Origin: Epiperipatus broadwayi
Lineage: Eukaryota; Onychophora; Udeonychophora; Euonychophora; Peripatidae
Assembly: GCA_028023455.1 (NCBI GenBank)
Contig: JAQFVV010012497.1
Location: forward strand, 4,458,286 to 4,522,285
DNA length: 64,000 bases
Direction: 5' to 3'
In this document: positions 10,981 through 22,846 of the stretch, piece after piece
Layout: every line of letters starts with the position of its first letter
Numbering within the stretch: the first letter of the stretch is position 1
The notes under the pieces: generated by a model
The model's input: the letters and a program-made list of their open reading frames with translations, nothing else
The model's database searches: none
What the model was told of the DNA's origin: nothing
Position numbers and translations under genes: made by a program

Positions 10981-11472
10981 ATATGAAACTAATTTATTTT
11001 CATTTTTGTAGATCTTATTACTTGGATTATTTAATATACATAACACAATAAAATGACCACTTATATATAATAGTGATTATGTTATTAACAATAATTAATA
11101 TAATTGGTAAAATCTACCAAAATATAAATTAATTAATTTCAGCATGCTTGTGTCTATATATTTGTATATTAGTTTATTAATTATAGTAGTCCTTTCATAT
11201 AAGTATGAATACGTGCATAATAATAATAATAATGATGATGACTCATCATCATCATCTGTGACTAATTTTTCAATTGCTTTTACAAATACAATATAATATA
11301 ACAAATAAATGTGCCATAACAATGAACTTACAAAATATTCAGTATTCTAAAGAAGCTATTCTTCTCACAATCCCTGTTTAAATAAGAAGTATTATCTACT
11401 TTATATTTAAACCACTAAACATCACATGATCATCATTTCTTATGCCTGCTTGTAACTATTATTAAAACAGGA
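10981..11472. other. AT-rich DNA with a short AAT/GAT microsatellite
   Basis: Trinucleotide repeats (TAA, TGATGA, TCATCA) lie at 11219-11257. A block at about 11410-11435 (ACTAAACATCACATGATCA) recurs at about 43848, see findings. No gene. Confidence 0.5.
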
Positions 11473-11601
11473 AAAACTCTCCATACAGTAATGCCACTCA
11501 GTGCAAGCCAGAATAATCAATGGATGCCAGAAGGCTTGTGTATAAAGCATTTCCTTGATTACTCTGCTTGTGCTGAGTAGCACTACAGTATGGAGAGTTT
11601 T
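11473..11601. repeat. Imperfect fold-back (hairpin) element, 129 bp
   Basis: The left arm 11473-11520 (AAAACTCTCCATACAG...) pairs with the right arm 11555-11601 (...CAGTATGGAGAGTTTT) with scattered mismatches. The loop is about 34 bases. The arm length of roughly 48 bp with mismatches fits either a small fold-back transposon or a microRNA-precursor-like hairpin. No target duplication was identified. Confidence 0.7.
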
Positions 11602-12429
11602 GCCTACTTTATATTCAACTAATAATTTTTTTTTATGAATAAAAAATGAAATACTTGAAAATTCTTATCTACACAGAAACAAATGTATATGTATTCTTGT
11701 TTATAGTAGGAGCTGTGCATTTAATAAAAATGTATATTACATCTTTCATAATTTCAATAAGAACAATAATATCTATCTTAAATGATAAAGTTCTACTATT
11801 TAAAAATTGTTGGTGATGAAGTTGATGGGTATGTCAGCTAACAATTAAGATTCAATGAATCTAAAGGCTGGGCTCTTTTGTTTTATTGATTACTTCTCAG
11901 GGATTGTTTTGTCCAGTATGTGATATTGAAGAATATCTTAGTTTTATTACTAGTTAAATTAGACTATATTAGTGATTTATATGTTACACTTTAAGTTTAA
12001 TTAGCTAGTTATTTTATTATTATGATTTGTTTATATGTATAAATATATTTGGGGTTGCTTGCACGAGCTTTATTTTATTAATAAAGAATAATGTAGTTAC
12101 TTGCTGGTGAAGTCATGTGACACTTATACACTTATGGCATGTTAAGTATAACAGTTTATTTTAATTGAAAAAATGAGAGGCAGGAAGGGAGATTGTTTAG
12201 CAGAAAATCAGTTCAGGAATCTTTAGCACTTGATATCCATCACTGAATCACTATATTAAACTATCCAGAGTTTCATTATTCAATATTTCCTGAATGTAGA
12301 AATTTTTACAAGTTTCATATTTCAGTTAAATTAATAAATACATTTATCTTGATTTTTTTTAAAAGTTAGAATAGTGTACTACTTGCTATTTCTCTCTTAC
12401 TTTTTTTTTACTCTTCTATATATTGTAAC
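11602..12429. other. AT-rich DNA, nothing seen
   Basis: No coding or repeat feature is recognised here. Confidence 0.5.
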
Positions 12430-13095
12430 CTATTGAATAATGAAGGAAGAAAGGGGAGGGGTGATAATGAAGAAAGGAAGATGAAAGATGAAAAGTGGGA
12501 ATGAAGAGATGATGATGAAAAATGAAAAAAATGATGAAAAAAATACATAAAAGAAAAAAGAGGATTGAGAAATGAAGGATGATGGTGATGATGAAGAGAG
12601 GGATGTATGAAAAGAGAGGAGATGAGAACGTAAGGAATTCTCATAAGGAAGGTGAGATGATGATACGAAAGAATGGAAGATGGGATGAGAATGAAAGAAA
12701 CGAGATGAAAAGAAAGAAATATGAAGAAATGAAGGATAAGATGAGAATGGAAGATAAATGGAGATGATGAGAATGAGATGATATGAAAAGGAAGAAATGA
12801 ATGGATACACCAATTATAACCTTAACAAATGACTCGTAAAGGAGGGGAACAAATGATGATGATGATGCATATGAGAGGGATGATGAGATGAAGTGACATG
12901 AAAGAACGAGAGAACTGTGAGATGAAGGATGATGGTAATGATGAAGAGAGGGGTGATATGAAAAAAGAGGAGACAGGTGAGATGATGATATGAAAGAATG
13001 GAAGATGGGATGAGAATGAAAAGATGAGGATGAAAAATGAATAGATGAAGATGAGAAATGGAAGATGAGATGACATGGTAATGGAAGATAAAATG
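12430..13095. repeat. Purine-rich (GAT/GAA) minisatellite with a roughly 350-bp higher-order repeat
   Basis: The + strand is almost all A and G with scattered T, in irregular GATGA/GAAATGA units. A block of about 110 bp at about 12567-12690 recurs at about 12917-13035 with few changes, a shift of about 350 bp. Both strands have long open frames giving Ser/His/Phe-rich or Glu/Lys/Met-rich proteins, which are composition artefacts and not genes. Confidence 0.85.
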
Positions 13096-16000
13096 AACTA
13101 TTCTGTATGTGTTCTACTATTTTAATATATTAGAGACTCTTAATGACTTAACTGAGTGGGATTACAATAAAATCAGAAATGAATGATGTTACAGAGATAT
13201 ACAATCAGAGACAAAATCTAACACCAATGCAAGCAACTACCATGACATGTTCAATAATATAACATAAATAATATAAAGTACATTTTAAATCATCATTTAA
13301 TAGTTATTAGAATCAGCCTCCTATCAGATCATATACTCTGAATAAAATTAATGACACTTTGTTGAGGGACTATTTCACTAAATCATATTAACAATGATAA
13401 CAAGAGTAAACAATCTCAGGGGTTTTAACAAAACTCTTGTTAAAGATAAAGTTTAAAGTTGCCTAATAAATGATTGCTTGGATAAATAAACGAGTGAGTG
13501 ATTTCTTGGCCGACCATAGGATGCAAGCACTACATTTATAATGACTGCCTCCCCAAAAATATATATTAATTTAAAGATTTGATTAATTAATCTAAACTTA
13601 AACTAATTATGGCCTATTACCCAGGACATCACTTGAGCTGGAAAAAGGACAAGTGTGCTTTTTATACCTTTCCACCTACTCGCAGACAACCTTCTTATGA
13701 AATTAAATGCAGATGGATTTCAATTTTAAAAATCTATAGTTTGAAACATAGTAAATAATCTTCTGAATCACTAATAGTCTTCATCTTATATAATCTTCAG
13801 TCTGAGAAGATAATAATAACTTAAAGTCGATCTTAAAATAAACATTATATTAAGTATCTGTGAATATGTGATTATCTGTTAATGTGATTCAATCTGGGAA
13901 TCACAATGATAAGCATGGCTTAATATAATTTAACCCAGTATAAAATACTCTGTATATCTTGTGAACATTGTAAACTTTTGGAGCTCAAGACATATAAAAG
14001 AAAACAAACAGAAACTGAATCTTTAAATAATAGCAAATTTGATTTATTAATAATATCATATAATAAATATTTACAAAATTAAGGGAAACATTGCCAATAT
14101 TTCGACTAACAACATTTCTTTGGTTTAACACTAAATTGCAAAATTTTAGTCAAATAAAATAACTGATTATACCTTATTGACTCTTTTCCAACTGTTTATT
14201 TTAATAAAAAAATAATAATTACAAGAGTGAACAGAGGCTAATTTAATACTTAAATTTATCCAAATAAACTCCTTAAAATATTAAGGATTCTAAAATCTTT
14301 TTATTTTCATTATAGTAGCATAAGCTTAACAAACATAACTATTTTAATTAATACATTTTATAATACTGTGGTAAGATTTAGCAACCAGAATAATAAACTA
14401 ATGTGTTCATATTTAATACAATAAGTTAAGTAAAAGCGGTGCTAGGACTAACACATACAGCATAAATTTTAAAATTATAATTAGTTACACTGCCATTATT
14501 TAGAATTATAGCCAGTAAAATATTTAAGTAAATGTAGTTAAATTTAAATTAAATTAAATTAGATGCAAGGGCCACTCATCAGAGGTCATTTACACACATA
14601 CTTCAAGAAATTCTTGTCCACATAAAATTACTACACCAATTGTTTCAAAATTGAAAATTGAAGGACTTACATTTCCCTCAGCAAAAAACTCTGGATGAAC
14701 ATATTAATTACTTAGTATGTGTGAATTGCAACTTATAACTATATGCGTAAATCTACATACTCAAAAAATAAATATTAATTATTGTTGGTTGGTTTGTGGA
14801 TGATAAAACTATCATAAGAGCACAATGCAGACATTGATATACCATTAAGCATTATAAATAGCTAAGCACAACCTGAAGAAACAGGAATTCTCAAACAAAC
14901 ATATCTTGTCATAACATATCTAAAACACATGCAACCTCATCTATTGTAGTGGAAAATAGCATTAATACATCATGAGTGATAGGCCAAAAATACATATATA
15001 CTTCACAGAGCTGAACAACTTAGTAAAACTGTTGTGGCTTCCAAAATACCTATCTTTGAGGCAGAAAAGAGGATGCCTGGACCTTGTCACAGTGCATCAG
15101 AAACAGGAAAGACACACCAGGAAATATATGATCCTCTCCAGGGATCTAAACACCTTCAAAATATGTGATTACAATCACTGAAAATACAAATACCTAATAT
15201 ATGATAATCATCACTGGGAATGAACACTATCACCTCATGGAAAGCAATAAAATAAGGATGGAGGACTTTGCTGCCTCCATCAAGCATACTAGTAATAATC
15301 AACAAGGCCTTGTTCTATGAGGCCAACAAATACTAAACTAACAACAAGATACCAACATCACTTTAACTGACTAAAATCATCTTCAAGAATTTTAAATTAC
15401 AATGCAAATTATGTCAAAACGACTATTAAAAGAACTACTTAAGAATATTAAACACATATAATTCTAGGCAGAAGTACAATGCACACACAACAAAATATTA
15501 AACTATAATGGCTAGTGGACATTAATAAGACTGACACAAATATGAGAAAATTTTCAGTGCATAAAAAAATATTAATGGTTATTAATATAGCATTTATAAA
15601 AAATGGAATAGAAAACACTCTGATAACCTCTTGGGCTGTTTTACATATAACTGAATGAAGTACCATACATTCAAATTAGCTAGCAGTGAGATATGAAAAT
15701 TTCCATAGGATAAGAATGACTAAAATATATAACTTATTAAATGTTTATCAAATGTAATAATAATAATATTACCTGAGAATGGTAGGATGTCTACACATTC
15801 TAATAAACCCATTAAGACTAAAATTATATGAATTAAATTACCTGGCATATTTTATCCCAAATAGTATTACACACATTTATAAAGAAAATATTGCATAAAA
15901 TATTTTCCTATTCTTTTTTTTTTTAAACCAATAAAACAAACAAACTAAAAATAAAATAAACTTTAATTCATAATTTCAGCTTTCTCCGCACAAGCTATCC

Positions 16001-18764
16001 ATTAAACACATATACTATTTATATTCTGCATGAAGCTTCTGGTCAAAATATATATTTAAACATGGCAAAGATTTCCTAAAGAAGTATATACAATAGTGTC
16101 TTAAAATTAATTCAGCTCTTCATTCCAAGGTATTATAGTTTAAATAAGCAATATTTAATAAAACAATAATAATAATAAGCCAGTGACAAAAAATGGCAAG
16201 TAAAACAAATTATTCAGCTGATAATATCATTATGGGATCCCGGGTTAAACAATAATATAGCTTCATTTTTATTCCATTTTTTTTTTTTTAAAGAACACAT
16301 TTTTTAGGCTTTTTTTTAAAAAAAAAAAAATTATTCGCATAAAATACTAAGATGCTTCCAGGTTATTTCTTTATACTTTCTTAAAATAAAAGTGCAAGCA
16401 ATTTGTCAATAGAGAATTCAGCATTTCTAACTACCAACTTTAGGTATTAGACGTAAGCAAAGATATTTTCTCATAATTTTTTTTTTTTACTCTAACTATA
16501 TTCTTCAAATTAGAAATTAAAAGAAGCTCCAGCTGAGTAAACATTTAGACTATCATTAATAATATAAGCATTCTTTTTTAATTCTTCCTTAAATAGTTGC
16601 CGTACAAAATATTCTAGAATATTAGTTCAGAAGCAGATGAATTAACATAATGAATGTTTTGGTTAGTATCAGGCAAAATTAATATAATGTGAAAGGTTTG
16701 AATTAGCAATAGATGAAATTAATACAAGCATATTTAAACTTAAAACATATAGCTAAGTCTCTATACATTTTTAATTTTCCTCTTTTTAGTTTTATTCTAT
16801 TTAGTGAATAGCTAAATAAGTGTAGACTGATACATAGTTCTGTATAATCATAATAATTCAGCAATAAATATAATAACTGCATATATTTTAAATTTATTTT
16901 ATAGAAGATGTTATTCACATAGTTAATATTGAAGATAGAATATTTAAAATTTCCTTGTAGCATTTTACCAAAGTTTTTAAAAGTTAATTGAAAGTTAGAA
17001 GCCAAGAAATGAGTTATCTATTTTTTTTTAGCCGTGATACATTGTAGACATGAAATACTTAAATATAATTTACAATATTTTAAAAAAAAATAATAATAAT
17101 AAGATTTTAAAATAATTAATACTTTTTCAAACTTGTTCAAGATAAGAGAAGACTTCAGAAATAATTTAGGACCCAACTAAAATAAAATAAAAACTTTTAT
17201 ATCAATTTTCTTTTTTATTCCCCCACCCACATTTCAGTGTCAATTTCTTTTAACAGCCAATAAATAAAACTTTATTTTTTTAACTGTAACTTTTTTTAAA
17301 AATCAGCTGGAAGACAGATCAATTAATAAATGATGTCAGAATGATCTAGATATCTATCATGTGATATAACTGCCTTAATTTAAAAAGTTGATAAAGTTTC
17401 TTTTATGACATTAATAATAATAAAAAAATTACATAAAATAAAAATAGAAATACTGGTATAAAATCACAACTTGTCTCATTTATTAACCATATATCTTTAG
17501 GAATTATATCCCAAAATTTAATTAATAATTATTTTATTCATTCACTTGTTTTTTGTTTTTTAAAATTAATATTGTAGCTAATTATTTATTCATTTTCTTC
17601 TTTTTCTTTAATGAGTTGACATAATTCAAAAAGGGCAGTTTAACTAATTTAGAAAACATTTTTTATACCTCCATGCATGCAAACACACACAGGGAAGTGA
17701 CGAATACATTTAACTTGATCTCCAATTTACCTTTAAATATTTAATTATAATTTTTAATGACTACAAATAAAAATATTTGGGAATATTATATTAAAATAGC
17801 TTTTAACAAGTTAAGGCTAATTTATACTAAAGATTAAATTATTATCTGAATGTTTTAAGAAAACTGAAGATTAAATTAATTTCACATTATTTACCCTATT
17901 TATAATAAGCTCAGTTATTAGGCTACAAACTAGAAATAAATAAAACAAAAGATGTCTTATGACATGGTTAACATTGTCTATTATCATTTTAAATAATAAC
18001 TTGAACATTTATTTAGAGAGAAATGCCATATTATATCTCCAACACAACTAACTATAAATATGTGGCTTACTTTGCACATATAATTATATCAACTTACTAC
18101 ATATAACCACATTACTAATTTCTTCTTTCTTTTTTATTATCTTTTTTTTTTTTTAAATCAGACAATTGTACAAAAATGGTTAAGCTAATACAAGGAATTG
18201 TAGCTATTGGAGCTAAGTGAGACTTTACTTAGCTACAATATATAAATTAGTAAATACAGTTTTTTATACAAAATATAAATATTGAAGTCACTAAATCATC
18301 ACATCGGTATATAATAGTAATTACAATATATATGTGTGTATTTAATTATACAGAAAAGTCTTTTTTTCTGGTATATAATTTTATACCCTTTTCATTTTTA
18401 GTTAAATAGAATGTGTTAGTGTTTTATATGTTACACTTTTAAGTTTAATAAGTAGTTATTATTATAATTTGATCAAAGTAAGAGTGCACATAAATAGACC
18501 ATTTATGAGTGCTACCCCCTTCTGTTATAAAGATTGTCAAGTTGAAAAGTAATTTTATTAAACTGAACTTCCAATCAGAATCAGATATATACGAAGTAGT
18601 TGAGCATTAAACATTACATGGCAGTTAATTTCTGTTCATAAAATAAAAATCATATATGGGTGTATATTTATTTTTGTAAATATAGAAAATAGTTCATTTT
18701 TATTTTATAAATTTTATATATTTTCAGTTTACTTTTATTTCAAAAATAGTTTTATTCAATTTAG
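13096..18764. other. AT-rich DNA upstream of the first recognised UVSSA exon, no gene seen
   Basis: About 5.7 kb without a recognised exon, RNA gene or repeat of note, apart from T(n)A(n) runs (for example 16310-16330). It could be an intron of UVSSA or intergenic DNA. The missing N-terminal exons were looked for here and not found by eye. Confidence 0.4.
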
Positions 18765-18877
18765 GTAAAATTGATATTAAAGAAAATCAAGACAACTCTG
18801 TCCTTCTTTTAACTCTGAAAGAACGCAAAGCTCTCATTGTTTACAAGTATCTACCAAAAATTATAAAATGGATTAAG
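18765..18877 (+). CDS. UVSSA: UVSSA exon a (middle helical region)
   Basis: The acceptor is ...CAATTTAG at 18764 and the donor GTATGC at 18878. The exon enters in phase 1 and leaves in phase 0. It encodes 37 full codons, with KENQDN near the start matching human QENEDN and KYLPKIIKWIK matching the K-F-L-P-x-x-x-x-W-I-Q helix. In UVSSA this lies C-terminal to the VHS-like domain and before the TFIIH-binding acidic motif. The next recognised exon is about 11.9 kb away. Confidence 0.9.
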
Positions 18878-21800
18878 GTATGCATATATTTTTATAAAAT
18901 AAATTTATTGCTTCTATCAATGATGTAAGATTTTTAAACTTTAAATGTGTGAACCCTTATAGGGACTATTTTGGTGTTATGTTATAAATTAGAATGATCA
19001 GAAAGAAGCATATTAATTGGAAGTTGATTATAATCCATTCCAACTTGCAAATATTTTTAAATTGACATGCAAGTCAAGTTGCTTTCTCATTGTATATTCA
19101 TACTACCTTTTCCTACCTTGTTAAATTATCTTTACTATTAACACACTAGTACTAGAAATCATAGACAAATATTAAATATTATGTTGTTGATAATAAATAA
19201 AACATAATGGGCTAATATTATAAACTAGTCATAATATCTGTCATTAATAGATATGCATTAGATTCAAAATGAAGTAAATGCAGAATTGAAATTGAGGTAA
19301 AGACTACCATGGTAATTGAAAATAGCAATAAAAATTTATATTACAGAACATATGTAAATAAAATATAATACAAAATTAAATTAACAATGAAACAATAAAT
19401 ATCATTCTACATTCATTTTACTTATCCTAAAATTGACTATCCATAGTTTCTTTTCTTAAAATTGTATTCCTGTATTCTTTTGCAAAAATAAATAGATATA
19501 TTGAAAATTATTTAGATATGCTAGAAATAAATCTATGGTCCCAATACTAGAATACATACCTATATAAAATAAACTTTACATATTTGTAAACAATAACATT
19601 CTTTTAACCATGCATACCAATTACTGTCATTCTGTGTATTTGCTCAACATTTGCAGAAATTTAATATTAAACTAACATTAATGATCATAAAACCTCTTAT
19701 AAACTACAGAAATGAACAAAACTCTTAAATATTCTATAAAATATTGGCTCTGATCATGCCATTTAAAATTGTTTTGTTTTGTTGTTTTTTTTAAAAAAAA
19801 AACAAAACAACGGAAGCATCTTTATATATATATACTTTTTATTTTATTTTTATATAAAATATATCTAATTTTTATTTAAGATATAAAACACTGTTGTATT
19901 TATTATAACATTATTGTGCTTAGTACATTATCATTATAAGTAAAATATCTAATTCTTGGAGCTTACATTGTGTACACAATAATATATTTGTTTATGCACT
20001 AAAATAAGTATTGTCTCTCTAATACAAATTTATACTCATATTGCAAGATCATGACATGCAAATTCTTTTTATTAATCTATATAAATAAAGTAAAAATATC
20101 TGCTCAGTTTCACAAAATAAAATTTATTTTATGAAGTTCAAAAATTGATATTTACAAGTATATATTTATCTTAAATTTATCCATTGCTTATTTTAAAGGA
20201 CTACAAACAATATTCAATTATAAAATTATGAAAGTGCATACTTTTTTTTAACTATTTGTTTTGAAATCATATAGGTGTTGAAATATATGTTATAAACAAT
20301 CAATGATAATCTTTTTTTTACTTATATATATATATTAATAACTATTAAATAAAATATAGCAATTGTTATTTCTAGAATGTTTTGACTTTTTCATCAATAA
20401 AACAAAGAAAATAATAATAAAACAATATTATTATTTTAATCACTCCATTTTGTTGTAAAGTACATTAAAAAAAATAATTATCCAATCTGTTTTCTGTTTT
20501 TTTTTTTTTTTTTTTTTCAGGGCTCACTTTGTGATCTGGAAGGTATTATTTGACGATTGAAATATACTAATTTTTTGGATTAGTGTAACCGAATATTTTA
20601 TACTTTGTTTTTATAGTAGAATCATTATTACATAGACTATAAAATAAGCGAAAGACACATGCATAAACTTAAGCTAATCCATTACTTCGTTATTCTAGCT
20701 CCTTGGAAATCTGGTGATGAAATAAATAAATCTCTTCTCTTAAATTTTGTTTAGAACTCCATTTTTTATTTATTTATATGTTCAAAATAATAAATAGGTC
20801 CTTGATTTATTATAAATTCTGGAGACAAACTTTTCTGCTATCATTCAGTTCAGAAGTTTAGATTTTTTTTTTCTTTCCCACTTTCTAACCTATTTGACTA
20901 TTCAATTAAAGAAAATATTTTTATATTTCTGCATTCAACATATAATGTTCTTTAAATAAAACTAATTATAATAAAAGTAAAAAATAGTAAAATTTTAATC
21001 AGAATGATTTATTTTATTTTCTTTTAATATTTATTACCAAGATTAATCATGAATAAATAAGACAAATAAATATATCACTTTGTATGTGTTTATTTTCATT
21101 TATTTCACATATATACATATACTCATACACTTCTTATGACCAGATTATCCATCCACAATTAAGATAAAATTGTTTTGATGATTTAATTTCTATTATCTTA
21201 AAGCAAAACTAACTGTATAGTAAAAGGCGTACTTTGTTTTCTTTTAGTTTTTTTTATATTAGTATTCTTTTTAAATAACTGCCACAATATATAGAGAAAA
21301 ATAATAAAAATGATAAAGATTCTTTAATTATACAATAATTATCCATAAATAAATAAATATTATTATTTAATAATAAATATTATTTAGTGCAAAATAACTT
21401 CTCCGGTAGCATTTTGTTACTCTATTCAGTGTAAATATACACTAAATATATATTAACATTGATAGCAACATTATATATAATGAAGTAATTAGTTCAAAAT
21501 GATAAATACTAATAAGGGAGAGTATAATTTTTTTAAAAATAAAAGAAAACAAAATAGATATTAAGGTATTTAGTTAGTTTTCCTTTAAGATAACTAATTC
21601 ATCAAATTTTTAATAAATATAGATAATAATAGTTGTTAAAATAATAGAATATAATGTTATTGTAATTCAGATAAGAAACCTTGTCACGAGAAGATTGACA
21701 GTGTACACAAACTTATTTGTTTCTCTGTAAAAAAAAAAATGTGATTAAACCTTTTATTAATTTGATATTTTCTATTATTCCAAGTGGTGAGAATTTTTGA

Positions 21801-22532
21801 AAATGCTCAACATTTACTTCTGTATAAAATTTTTATTTTATACTAAAACTCAATAAGTTGGACTTGAGTTTTTTATAATTTAATTTTAAAAATGAATAGT
21901 ATTTAAAAAAATCACATTTGGCCTTTTTAAATATTTAAAAAATGGTTTATAAATAAGAAAAATGTATCGTAAATATTCAAAAAATGAATGAATTTTATTT
22001 TTAATTTTTTTTTGCAAAAAATGTAAATGAAAGATAGATTTATAATATATCTGCTTTAAAATCTGATATTTGCTTTATAATTATTAAAATATTTGAAAAA
22101 ATTCTAACACCATGTCACTTTTGATAAATAATGATGTTAGCAGTGAGTTTCACATAAAGCATCATCAAGAAGGAAAGAATGGCTTAAAATAAATCTTTTC
22201 TTTAGAAAACTATACTTGATGATTGATATTTGCCAACTGTCCATAAGATATTGATCTTTTCCAATTTTTTTTCATTTTAAAAAATCAATAAAAGCAATAT
22301 GGCCTAATTTATGATATAAAAAATCTTATGCTAATGTGAATTATGGTAACAATCAAACTTGCATACTAAAGCCATGAAACTACCATGCTGTTTCTTAGGG
22401 AAACATTTAATGATTCTAAATGAATATGAGAATGCTTAAGTTAATGATCAGTCTTAGTACTTTAAAAAAATAAATCATGATTAAAAAAAAATATTATATG
22501 AAATTTTATTTATACTTATAATAATCAGTTTT
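18878..22532 (+). other. UVSSA intron, first part, nothing coding
   Basis: Very AT-rich. T(n)A(n) runs include 19785-19802, which is flanked by the inverted sequence GTTTTGTT/AACAAAAC. A long T tract at 20497-20517 ends in CAG and mimics a splice acceptor. Confidence 0.55.
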
Positions 22533-22661
22533 CTCAAAGGCCACCCTGAGGCTGAGATTCTCACCACACCCATGTTGACCATGTCTTGTACATGAGGGGT
22601 CAGATTGACTTTAGGTCAACATGCATGTGATGAGAATCTCAGCCTCAGGGTGGCCTTTGAG
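22533..22661. repeat. Perfect fold-back element: 31-bp inverted arms
   Basis: Left arm 22533-22563 (CTCAAAGGCCACCCTGAGG...) and right arm 22631-22661 are perfect reverse complements over 31 bases. An inner pair CATGTTGACC (22571-22580) and GGTCAACATG (22614-22623) extends the stem after a partly matched 7-base step. The apical loop is about 33 bases. It is GC-rich compared with its surroundings and lies inside a UVSSA intron. It may be a fold-back transposon or a structured RNA. No clear target duplication. Confidence 0.9.
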
Positions 22662-22802
22662 CATTCCATCATCAGATTTTCAATTGGATGGACAGTTGAA
22701 GAGTTGGAGTGGATTCAAGCCTGTCCATTAAAATATGAAGATTGGCTATATTAATATATATCTGAGCCCTTATTGCATATATGTGTAGAGATGATAATCC
22801 GG

Positions 22803-22846
22803 ACCAACTGATGATTGCTGGTTTAGCATGAAATACGTTTATTGGT
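22803..22846 (+). ncRNA. Hammerhead ribozyme-like motif
   Basis: The order matches a type I hammerhead. Stem I 5' strand ACCAA is at 22803-22807 and the conserved core CTGATGA at 22808-22814. Stem II is TGCT/AGCA (22816-22819 and 22825-22828, loop GGTTT). Conserved GAAA is at 22830-22833, with a short stem III around ATACGTTT (22833-22840) and A at the cleavage position 22841. Stem I 3' strand TTGGT is at 22842-22846. Weak points: the stem II base next to the core is a T-T mismatch, and stem III has only two Watson-Crick pairs around a mismatch. A related repeat at about 54515-54575 keeps stem II by pairing changes but has lost CTGATGA. Activity is unproven. Confidence 0.5.

Noticed and set aside
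12408-13076. Several long open frames on both strands (Ser/His/Phe-rich or Glu/Lys/Met-rich)
   Set aside because: They are a consequence of the purine-rich minisatellite having few stop codons, with no domain or gene context.
20521-20542. 22-base micro-exon after a long T tract ending in CAG, followed by GTATTA
   Set aside because: UVSSA exons a and b join directly in phase 0. Inserting 22 bases would shift the frame, and the encoded residues match nothing in the family.
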